Source of the DNA: an uncultured Clostridia bacterium
GTDB lineage: Bacteria; Bacillota; Clostridia; Oscillospirales; Oscillospiraceae
NCBI GenBank assembly: GCA_937890525.1
Contig: CALADI010000045.1
Location: forward strand, 1-20,935
Length of the DNA: 20,935 nucleotides
Direction of reading: 5' to 3'
The notes under the pieces are model-generated. The model did no database searches. It was not told where the DNA came from and worked only from the letters and a program-made list of their open reading frames with translations. Below are positions 13,885 through 20,935 of the stretch, in pieces (the first letter of the stretch is position 1; every line of letters starts with the position of its first letter). A program made the position numbers and the translations under genes.

Positions 13885-15326
13885 AAAAGCTATTTACCCT
13901 TGCGGCATCTTTTATGCTGATCGCCATGGTCATTTCCGGCTGTGGAGAGAAAACTGAAGAAAAGCCGGAAAGCCTGTACTACCCCACCGAAGCTGCTCAG
14001 ACGGAAGAAACAAAGATCGTGACCGGGATGGGACCGGGAGAAACGGTAGTGATTGGCGGGACGGAGCCGACGGAACCCCGCCCGGAAAGCGAAAACATCT
14101 TCTGGGACAAGCTCCCCGGCGGCAAATATGAGGGGCGGTTCACCGCCCCCACGCCGGAAACCAAGCAGTTGGATCAAGATCATCAGCCGGAAGGCATGGC
14201 AGGCTACGAGTCTTGGATCTCCGAGATGGCGGTTTCCATGCCCGACGACAGTACCATCTGGAGGGAGCCGGTACTTGATCCAAGTGACCCGGAGTACATC
14301 GATGACCTGTGCGGCAAATATGGCAACCCGGATTGGACCCCGGAAGGCAAGATCTATGCCAATGACCGCAAGGTATCCATTACCATCCCGGCAAAGGGCG
14401 ACAAGACCGAGGATGTGACCATCACCTTTGGAGCGATCACCGGGGAGTACAACCAGTATTTGTACCTGAATCCCTCCTGTGACCTTGCAACCACAAAACG
14501 CCCCTTCGGCTATTATGTGAAAGGCAATACAAGCGGAGGCAACCGGGTATTTTCCAGAGGGTTGCTGCTGGACTGCGGCGAGACTGGACCTGTATCCGGC
14601 TTGGAACCGTTGGAAGAAATGGAGCCTTACCGCCAGCTCGGTCCACGCCCGGTAAACTTCTATATTCCCGGACAGACTTTTGACCAGTTGAAGGTAGCAT
14701 CTTTTACCGACTACTACGATCCGGGCTTGATGTGGTTCAGCACCACACCGCTCAAGGACGAGTATGCAGAACTCTACTGCCGGGTAGTGGATATGGGCAG
14801 ATGTACGCTGGTGGCATTGATTAAAATCTGTATTGCCCAGAACCCGGCAAACGGAACCTATTACATTCACCATCTTGAAAACATGGATCTGATGGTGAAG
14901 GGATACACCAATACCACCTATTACGACGAGATCGATCCTGAGATGTGGGCAGAAGCCATTGAGCTGACCAAGCAGGCAATCGACGAAGGGGAGTTCTACC
15001 CGGAGTACAAGTCCAGAGAGGATCTGGACGAGCAGTTTATGTTTGTGGACTATCTGGATGAAAGCCGAGGATTCTACTTCCAGCATGGACGACCGCTCTT
15101 TACAGGGGACTTTGACTACAAATCTTTGGCGATGAAGCGGATCCCGCTTCCTGTACTGGCAGTCACTTTCTCCAACGGTCACTACCGTGGCGGTCCCAAT
15201 ACCGTGTATATCTGTCTGCTGGGCAGAGGCGTTCAGCGGATGGCAATGGACTTCCCGTACCCGGATAGCCATTTCTGGTGCCTGGATAGGCAGTCAATGG
15301 ACACAGCACTTGATCCATGGCAATGA
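13881..15326 (+). CDS. Cell-surface lipoprotein of unknown function
   Basis: 481 aa starting at GTG 13881, which overlaps the previous stop (GTGA) and has GGAAGGAGG upstream. The signal peptide MKKLFTLAASFMLIAMVISGC ends in a lipobox (VISGC) with Cys21, so it is a lipoprotein anchored on the outer face of the membrane. Residues 25-75 are a Thr/Glu/Pro-rich linker (GGTEPTEPRPESEN). The rest is a large folded part rich in aromatic residues (NDRKVSITIPAKG, YNQYLYLNPSCDLATT, RPVNFYIPGQTFDQLKVASF, AVTFSNGHYRGGPNTVYICL). I do not recognise a family. The final gene of the surface cassette, it is followed after 17 bases by the CHAP gene, bridging surface and transfer functions. Confidence 0.85.
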   Translation: MKKLFTLAASFMLIAMVISGCGEKTEEKPESLYYPTEAAQTEETKIVTGMGPGETVVIGGTEPTEPRPESENIFWDKLPGGKYEGRFTAPTPETKQLDQDHQPEGMAGYESWISEMAVSMPDDSTIWREPVLDPSDPEYIDDLCGKYGNPDWTPEGKIYANDRKVSITIPAKGDKTEDVTITFGAITGEYNQYLYLNPSCDLATTKRPFGYYVKGNTSGGNRVFSRGLLLDCGETGPVSGLEPLEEMEPYRQLGPRPVNFYIPGQTFDQLKVASFTDYYDPGLMWFSTTPLKDEYAELYCRVVDMGRCTLVALIKICIAQNPANGTYYIHHLENMDLMVKGYTNTTYYDEIDPEMWAEAIELTKQAIDEGEFYPEYKSREDLDEQFMFVDYLDESRGFYFQHGRPLFTGDFDYKSLAMKRIPLPVLAVTFSNGHYRGGPNTVYICLLGRGVQRMAMDFPYPDSHFWCLDRQSMDTALDPWQ

Positions 15327-15343
15327 GACAGAGGTGAGGAACC

Positions 15344-18300
15344 ATGGATAACGAAAAATCCGCAGCCCAAAAGGCTGCGGAAACCGCCAGAGCAGTAGCG
15401 GGGGCTGCAAAAGCGGCGACGAAAGCGATTGCCGGTGATGTGGTCGGAGCGGCAAAGGAGTTTATCAAGAATCCGAAGATCCTCTTGGTCATTCTTGCCC
15501 CATTCTTGGTGTTGATATTCCTTTTCGTGGGAATAGCAATGATGATAGGAACCGGCATCTGGGCGGCAGCGGAGAATATCACCAGCTCATACAGCGAAAA
15601 TTACGCTGAGGAGTTGGAAAAAGCCGGAATTGAGAGTGGCGGCTCGGCGTTTTACCTTTACAACAGCGGCAGCGATGTGATGGGGTCAGCCATTGTAGAT
15701 ACCATAAAGGGTGTCTTTACGAGCATCAAAGATCACTTTGTGGACGGCGAAGATGCCACAAATACCGAACATGACCCTGAAGGGAATGGGAAATACAGTT
15801 CGCAGGACATGGAAGATACCGTGGAAGCCATTGTCAACGACAAGGCGATGATGGCAGCGGTGCGGACCCGGCTGGACATGATAAAGACCAGAGTCGCCCA
15901 ACGGGGCGAGCAGATCAAAGAGGTGGCGATGTCACAGTACGAGCCGGAAATCATCGGAAACATGGCGGCGGACATCGCCAGCCGGATCGATGACAACCCC
16001 TTTCTGTATGCCGGTATCGGGAATGTGACCTTTGACATTGATACCTCCTGTTTCGAGCTGACGGACTTGCAGGCGCTCAAGATCCTGTGTGCCTACTCCG
16101 TCCAGCACGACGCAGACATCACCGAGGTGGATATGTGGGATCTGATGGACTATCTTGGCTGGTACGGCATCTCCAGTACAGATCTCCCCGCAGATCATCT
16201 TGTGACAGACTCCATTTACGCACCGGGGGATGTCACCGCCAAGTGGGGCGGTGAGCTTCCCGGCATTTTGGGGACCGGCGATGACCTGACTGCCGACATG
16301 ACTGCCGGAGTCAATAACGGTGGGACGGTGTACCAGCTATCAGCCCTGAAAGTCCCGTATTGGAGCGGCAGATTCTACCCCCAGTGGTACATTGAGGAAC
16401 AGGCGGCAATTCGCCAGATGAACGAAAAATACTGGGAATGCGTGGAGTCCGGGAAACCGATCCCACCCGATGTAGTCAAATGGGGCAGACAGGAATCGAA
16501 AGACGATCCCTTAACGGGTATCGAGCGGCTTGACAACTACGACCACTACGGACTGATCGACAAACTGTACCGCACCTCCACGGCAAGCATCACGGTCACG
16601 CCGACTGAGTTCAATTCCTACACCACGATCCCCCAAGAGCTTCTAGGTGGTGTCTGGCAAGGAATGAAGGACTTGTGGAACACGGCATTTAATAAGCCCG
16701 TGGACACCTCAGTGACGGACTCCTTCGGGAACAAGATCGATCAGACCTATATTTCGTACAATTACAGCATCTTAAACGATATCGAGTATCGCTGCAAGCG
16801 TGGCTACATCTACTCCATCAAGGACGAATATGGAAACACGCTGGGCAGCCAGCGAGCAAGTGCAGATGGGGAATGGCTCACATTCTCCGGCTTGGAGCCG
16901 GGGCAGACCTACTACATCTATGAGGGGACCCCCGCACCGCCTCAGAAACCGAATCCCGACGGATCCATCGAGCAGGTACAGACCCGCACGATCGGAGAAA
17001 GCCGTCTGATCTACTACTTTACCACAACGACACCCAAGCCTCGCACGGTGCAGGCGTACAAGCTGGATGTGGAAGTGAATATCACATTCTCGTCCCTGTC
17101 TGTTGACCGTCTGATAACCGACACGATAGGCTTATGGAGCGGATCGATGACCAAAGTAGAAGAAACTCCAGAAGGGATATACCAAGAAGGGCAGAAGGGC
17201 AACGAGTTGCTGATGTATCAATGGCAGGATACGGCAGTCAACTCCAATGGTGAGGTTCACAATCTGACCTTTCAACGGAAAAACGGATATCAGGCAGAAT
17301 ATTACCGGGATAGCGTCATGGGCTTAGGACAGGCGTTAGGCTTGGCGGTAGATAACCTGTACGCCCCGGGTACTGGCTACGGTCAGAATATCGTTGCTAC
17401 GGCTTTGAGCGAGTACAATCAGTATGAAGGCACAGGCGGCGCTAAATACTGGCAAGCGTATGCAGATTACAATGGCTGCTATCCGCCGAGTGCGAATACT
17501 GCGTGGTGTGTTGCTTTCGTCTACTACTGTGCCTACCAGTGCGGATATCTCAGTCCTGAAGGCGATGGGTGCTTCGGAAGCGAGTGGCAGATCAACTGTG
17601 GTACAGTATGGGATTGGTTCAACGAAAGAAAGCAGTTGCAGATCAGTCCCGATTATGTCCCCAAACCCGGTGATTTGATCCTCTACGGCGCAGGAAACCC
17701 GGCAAACCCCAGTGAGATCAATCATATTGGCATTGTGGAGGCAGTCACCCCGGAAGGCAAGCTGATGACCATAGAAGGCAACTATGACAACAGATGTTCC
17801 CGGAACACCTTTGATGGCTACTCCATCGGAACCGGCGCAGGCGGAAACGGCACGATCATTGCCTATTGTACACCGGCATACCCGAATACCAATGTGGAGA
17901 ATATGCAATTCGTGCAAACACATAGAGCAGTTTCTCCCAATAAGCAAGCCCGCTTTGTAGGAGATAACAAGGTTCTCCTCGTCGGCATACCGAGAATGAC
18001 CAGAAAAGAAGCGGATACATTCGTATTGGCATTGCCGGGTATAGACCCAGATTTTTCCAAGGAAACTCGCATACAGGAGCTTATTGAGGCAGCCAAGCAA
18101 AATAAGCCGGATCGTGAGTTTGCCGCAAAGTGGAATCAGGCATTGAGCCTAGAAGATGAAAAACTATCTAAGCTGCAAATCAAGTATTCGTCAGAGAATG
18201 TGGTTGCCAAGATCCAGCAGGAGGTCATGTTGAACACGGACTTCAACTGGTCCAAGAGCCTGCTTCGCCATGAGATCCTGTGGGCGGTATCGTCCTCTAC

Positions 18301-18541
18301 ATCCAATCCCGATGCGGCGGCTGCGGCACTGTCCACCATATCAGATGGTTTGGGCAATAATGCGTCCGACGAGAAGGTATTGAAAGCCTATCAGCAGATG
18401 CTTCCCAAGGTATTCCAGAAGCACGGCAAGCTCTTATGGATGGAATACGATGCCAAAACGGTGATCCAGTGGCAGAGATCCTTGCAAGATCTGGTTCCGA
18501 TGCTCCAAAAAGCATATCTGGATGACAAGGCGAATCATTGA
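15344..18541 (+). CDS. Membrane-anchored CHAP peptidoglycan hydrolase (VirB1-like)
   Basis: 1065 aa, with GAGGTGAGG before ATG 15344. Residues 1-44 are Ala/Lys-rich and amphipathic. One membrane helix lies at about 46-69 (LLVILAPFLVLIFLFVGIAM), so the remainder is extracellular. About 70-640 is a large unrecognised region with a beta module (LTFSGLEPGQTYYIYEG). Residues about 690-850 are a CHAP amidase/endopeptidase domain with AWCVAFVYYCA (C722) and NHIGIVEAV (H794). A helical region of about 200 residues follows (LLRHEILWAVSSSTSNPDAA). CHAP enzymes open the cell wall locally for transfer-channel assembly, like VirB1 or TcpG. The gene precedes virD4 by 22 bases. The long middle and C-terminal parts are larger than in usual TcpG-type hydrolases. 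Confidence 0.85.
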   Translation: MDNEKSAAQKAAETARAVAGAAKAATKAIAGDVVGAAKEFIKNPKILLVILAPFLVLIFLFVGIAMMIGTGIWAAAENITSSYSENYAEELEKAGIESGGSAFYLYNSGSDVMGSAIVDTIKGVFTSIKDHFVDGEDATNTEHDPEGNGKYSSQDMEDTVEAIVNDKAMMAAVRTRLDMIKTRVAQRGEQIKEVAMSQYEPEIIGNMAADIASRIDDNPFLYAGIGNVTFDIDTSCFELTDLQALKILCAYSVQHDADITEVDMWDLMDYLGWYGISSTDLPADHLVTDSIYAPGDVTAKWGGELPGILGTGDDLTADMTAGVNNGGTVYQLSALKVPYWSGRFYPQWYIEEQAAIRQMNEKYWECVESGKPIPPDVVKWGRQESKDDPLTGIERLDNYDHYGLIDKLYRTSTASITVTPTEFNSYTTIPQELLGGVWQGMKDLWNTAFNKPVDTSVTDSFGNKIDQTYISYNYSILNDIEYRCKRGYIYSIKDEYGNTLGSQRASADGEWLTFSGLEPGQTYYIYEGTPAPPQKPNPDGSIEQVQTRTIGESRLIYYFTTTTPKPRTVQAYKLDVEVNITFSSLSVDRLITDTIGLWSGSMTKVEETPEGIYQEGQKGNELLMYQWQDTAVNSNGEVHNLTFQRKNGYQAEYYRDSVMGLGQALGLAVDNLYAPGTGYGQNIVATALSEYNQYEGTGGAKYWQAYADYNGCYPPSANTAWCVAFVYYCAYQCGYLSPEGDGCFGSEWQINCGTVWDWFNERKQLQISPDYVPKPGDLILYGAGNPANPSEINHIGIVEAVTPEGKLMTIEGNYDNRCSRNTFDGYSIGTGAGGNGTIIAYCTPAYPNTNVENMQFVQTHRAVSPNKQARFVGDNKVLLVGIPRMTRKEADTFVLALPGIDPDFSKETRIQELIEAAKQNKPDREFAAKWNQALSLEDEKLSKLQIKYSSENVVAKIQQEVMLNTDFNWSKSLLRHEILWAVSSSTSNPDAAAAALSTISDGLGNNASDEKVLKAYQQMLPKVFQKHGKLLWMEYDAKTVIQWQRSLQDLVPMLQKAYLDDKANH

Positions 18542-18563
18542 AAGAAGGGAGAGAATCAAGTAG

Positions 18564-20935
18564 GTGAAAATACAGCTTAATAAGGTGAAAGAGCTGGTCA
18601 AAGAATACCATAACAAGCTGCTTCCCACGAGAGAATATAAATTTGTTTTCTGGGGTATTACGATCATTGCTTCCTTGATCGCATGGTATGTGATCGCATG
18701 GATCGACACGATGAACGCCTTCGGTTCCGGCTCTTTGCCTGCGATCACAGCCTACTATATTGTCAGTGACGCAAAATTCCCGTTTGGGATCTGGCTCATG
18801 ACGCTGGTATTTCTGGATTTCGTCATTCTGGCTGCCGTAAAAGCAGTTAAAAGGAAATTGATGGCAGACGATGAAGAAGGTCGGAATTTTGAGATTTCGG
18901 ATTCCGATGTATACGGCAACAGCCGGGAGATAAACGAGAAGGAACTGAAAACGATCTGTGAGATCAAGGAGCCGATTGACACCACTTACAATATTCTAGG
19001 TATGGCTCCCAATTCGGATACCAAGGTGCTTTCCGCCATCCCAAAAGCAATGCCCAACGGCAATGTTGCAGTATTTGGCACACCTGGTTCCGGCAAGACA
19101 TTCACAGAATGTGAAAACCTTATTGTCCAGTGCATCCGGCGCAGAGAGTCCGTCGTCACCACCGATACCAAAGGTGACTTGTGGGCAAACACCGCAGAAT
19201 TTGCACGAGACAATGGCTGTGTCGTTCGCAGACTGGATCTGCGGAAGCCGGCTTTCAGCTACGGCTGGCAGGCATTAAAGGAAATGCGGATGGACGGCGA
19301 GCGGGCACAGATTTTTGCTACGATAGTCGTTGAAAACTGCAATATCGCAGAAAACTACAAGGGATTTGTCCTGCAACTGCTGAAAGCTGTCTGTCTGTAT
19401 GTAGAGCGTTCTCCTGCGATAAGCAGCAAAGAGCGGACTTTCGGAACGGTATATCGGATGATTAGCCGAGAAGCAACCTCCTTGAACAGCAAATTTGAAG
19501 CTGCCAAAGCTGAGGTTGAGAACCACCCGGAATTGGAACCTGCGTTGGAAGCCTACGGTTCTTTCCAGATGGCGTCTGGACCGTTGGCAGGCAATATTAT
19601 CAATAACTTGTCTGCCAGCTTGGGCATCATGAGTACAAAGAGCATCCAGAATATGCTGGAGGCGGACGAGATCGATTTGGAACTGCCCGGAAAGACTCCC
19701 TGTATCTACTATGTCTCTATGTCGGATCAGACTGACTCCATGAAATTCATCGCATCTCTGTTCTTTTCGTTTCTGTTTCTGGATCTGGTGGACTTGGCAG
19801 ATGCCCAGCCGGGTCAAAAGCTGAAAGTGCCGTGTACCATCCTTCTGGAAGAAATGGCGCAGGTGAAGATCCCGGATCTGGACAAGAAGCTGTCCACTTG
19901 CCGTTCCCGTGGTATTTCCATCGTAATGATCTTACAGACGATTTCTCAGATCAAGAAAGACTATAAGGACGCATGGAGCAATATGCTTGGAGACTGTGCG
20001 ATCCTCAAGGGGATCGGATTCAACGATATGGATACAGCGGAAGAATTTAGTAAGCGGATCGGAGATGCCACGGTAAAGGTGCAGACGGATCAGCATTCCC
20101 GTGTTTTTGCCACTCTGTTTGGCTCGGACAGGTACTCGACCGGCGATGGACGACGGCAGTATCGGTCAGCCAATGATTTGATGAAAATGAAGCCCCGTCA
20201 CTGCATCATTCTCTGGCAGCACTACGATTCACTTATGACAAGAACCTTTGGCATCGACAGAAACCCTGCCTATCCGTATATGCGCCATATCTTGACGACT
20301 ACCAAGGTCCCACTGAATGACTACTGTGCCAAGCAGATCATGCGTCAGTTAGAGGAACGCCGGGTAGAAATCATGAATGAATGGATCGAGCAGGGTGGCT
20401 CGCCTATGTGGTATGTCCATAACCCGGTTCCAGAGGATCCGGGTCCTGCCTATTCAACGATCCCTCCGCAATTCTTGAGCTATGACGAGATGGAAGAATT
20501 GGCTTTGCAATACTCTCAGGATCACCCGGAGATCAATCTGGAATTGGAGCAGCAGCGCAGAGCCGATAAAATTGGTTTCCAGCTAAGGCAAAAGGACGGG
20601 GTTCCCAAAATTACGATCCTGAAGCCGATCCGATGGCTGAGTATTTCGCAAACCGAAACTCCGCCACAGCAGCCAACACCGCAGCCAACTCAGGATTCCA
20701 GCACTTCGCAAGCTGCGCCTGCCCCGGAGCCGGTAAGCGCACCGCCTAAGCAACAGCCTGCCACGGAGCCGGTAAGCGCACCGCCTAAGCAGCAGCCTGC
20801 CCCGGAGCCAGTAAGCGCACCTCCTAAGCAGCAGCCTGCCACAAAGCCGGTAAGCGCACCTCCCAAGCAGCAGCCTGCCACGGAGCCGGTAAGCGCACCT
20901 CCTAAGCAGCAGCCTGCCCCGGAGCCGGTAAGCGC
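18564..20935 (+). CDS. virD4: VirD4/TraG-family type IV coupling ATPase (3' truncated by window)
   Basis: The frame opens at GTG 18564, with AAGGGAGAG upstream, and is still open at the window end (790 codons visible). Two membrane helices lie at about 27-48 and 74-92. Walker A is GTPGSGKT at 172-179. The Walker B-type stretch is CTILLEEMAQV with E429-E430, in which a Glu stands where most family members have Asp. The following STCRSRGISIVMILQTISQI matches the TraG/VirD4 conserved region. Coupling proteins recruit the relaxase-DNA complex to the channel. The tail from about 650 is Pro/Gln-rich and ends in 13-residue repeats. A VirD4 that follows the CHAP gene completes the second transfer block. 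Confidence 0.93.
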   Translation, partial: MKIQLNKVKELVKEYHNKLLPTREYKFVFWGITIIASLIAWYVIAWIDTMNAFGSGSLPAITAYYIVSDAKFPFGIWLMTLVFLDFVILAAVKAVKRKLMADDEEGRNFEISDSDVYGNSREINEKELKTICEIKEPIDTTYNILGMAPNSDTKVLSAIPKAMPNGNVAVFGTPGSGKTFTECENLIVQCIRRRESVVTTDTKGDLWANTAEFARDNGCVVRRLDLRKPAFSYGWQALKEMRMDGERAQIFATIVVENCNIAENYKGFVLQLLKAVCLYVERSPAISSKERTFGTVYRMISREATSLNSKFEAAKAEVENHPELEPALEAYGSFQMASGPLAGNIINNLSASLGIMSTKSIQNMLEADEIDLELPGKTPCIYYVSMSDQTDSMKFIASLFFSFLFLDLVDLADAQPGQKLKVPCTILLEEMAQVKIPDLDKKLSTCRSRGISIVMILQTISQIKKDYKDAWSNMLGDCAILKGIGFNDMDTAEEFSKRIGDATVKVQTDQHSRVFATLFGSDRYSTGDGRRQYRSANDLMKMKPRHCIILWQHYDSLMTRTFGIDRNPAYPYMRHILTTTKVPLNDYCAKQIMRQLEERRVEIMNEWIEQGGSPMWYVHNPVPEDPGPAYSTIPPQFLSYDEMEELALQYSQDHPEINLELEQQRRADKIGFQLRQKDGVPKITILKPIRWLSISQTETPPQQPTPQPTQDSSTSQAAPAPEPVSAPPKQQPATEPVSAPPKQQPAPEPVSAPPKQQPATKPVSAPPKQQPATEPVSAPPKQQPAPEPVS
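20718..20935 (+). repeat. 39-bp tandem repeat in the coupling protein tail
   Basis: Five full 39-bp units start at 20718, 20757, 20796, 20835 and 20874, and a sixth is cut by the window after 23 bases. Each encodes PAPEPVSAPPKQQ, with T or K replacing P or E at the variable positions. Units are nearly identical at DNA level, including third codon positions, so the array expanded recently and its copy number may vary. It forms an extended, flexible Pro-rich tail. Confidence 0.9.

Noticed and set aside
13890..15272. A 460-codon open frame on the minus strand
   Set aside because: It mirrors the lipoprotein gene, which has a ribosome site, signal peptide and lipobox; the antisense product has no such signals.
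20690..20881. Minus-strand Gly/Cys-rich repeat protein
   Set aside because: It is the reverse reading of the 39-bp coding repeat in the coupling protein gene, without a ribosome site.

Overview
The window looks like part of a conjugative mobile element (integrative conjugative element or large plasmid) from a Gram-positive gut Clostridia-type bacterium (Bacillota). The reasons are strong AAGGAGG-type ribosome binding sites, ATG/GTG/TTG starts, PrgI/VirB4/VirD4/CHAP conjugation genes in a Gram-positive arrangement, and a DUF6017-type replication protein. Every gene I accept is on the + strand, many overlap or are tightly packed, and base composition is moderate except in one AT-rich intergenic block. 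No relaxase, integrase, tRNA, rRNA or CRISPR array is visible, so plasmid versus integrated element cannot be decided here.

Layout. 1-115: 3' end of a tail-anchored membrane protein. 191-6171: conjugation block 1: S1/OB-fold protein, PrgI-like two-TM protein, VirB4 ATPase, a probable winged-helix protein, and a protein whose C-terminal part resembles RusA resolvases. 6172-6524: AT-rich non-coding block dense in inverted repeats, a candidate origin or control region. 6525-10110: replication/DNA-binding block: a 580-aa unrecognised protein with a Pro/Lys-rich continuation in the +1 frame, a protein made of two copies of a winged helix, and a DUF6017/RepA-like initiator whose gene carries palindromic 15-bp iteron-like repeats. 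10246-15326: surface/secretion cassette: YdjM-like membrane hydrolase, SipW-type signal peptidase, a TasA/camelysin-like protein, two further small exported proteins, an Ig-like/InlB-repeat protein and a lipoprotein. 15344-20935: conjugation block 2: a 1065-aa membrane-anchored CHAP hydrolase (VirB1-like) and a VirD4/TraG coupling ATPase that runs off the window in a 39-bp tandem repeat.

Working model (inference): VirB4, the PrgI-like protein, the CHAP protein and VirD4 form the DNA-transfer channel. The replication block and the palindrome-rich spacer handle vegetative or transfer replication. The most unusual part is the complete SipW plus SipW-type-substrate operon lodged between the replication and transfer genes. 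It could build an element-encoded extracellular fibre or adhesin that promotes cell-cell contact during mating. Two strong RNA hairpins after the first fibre-like gene could set the ratio of major to minor subunits.
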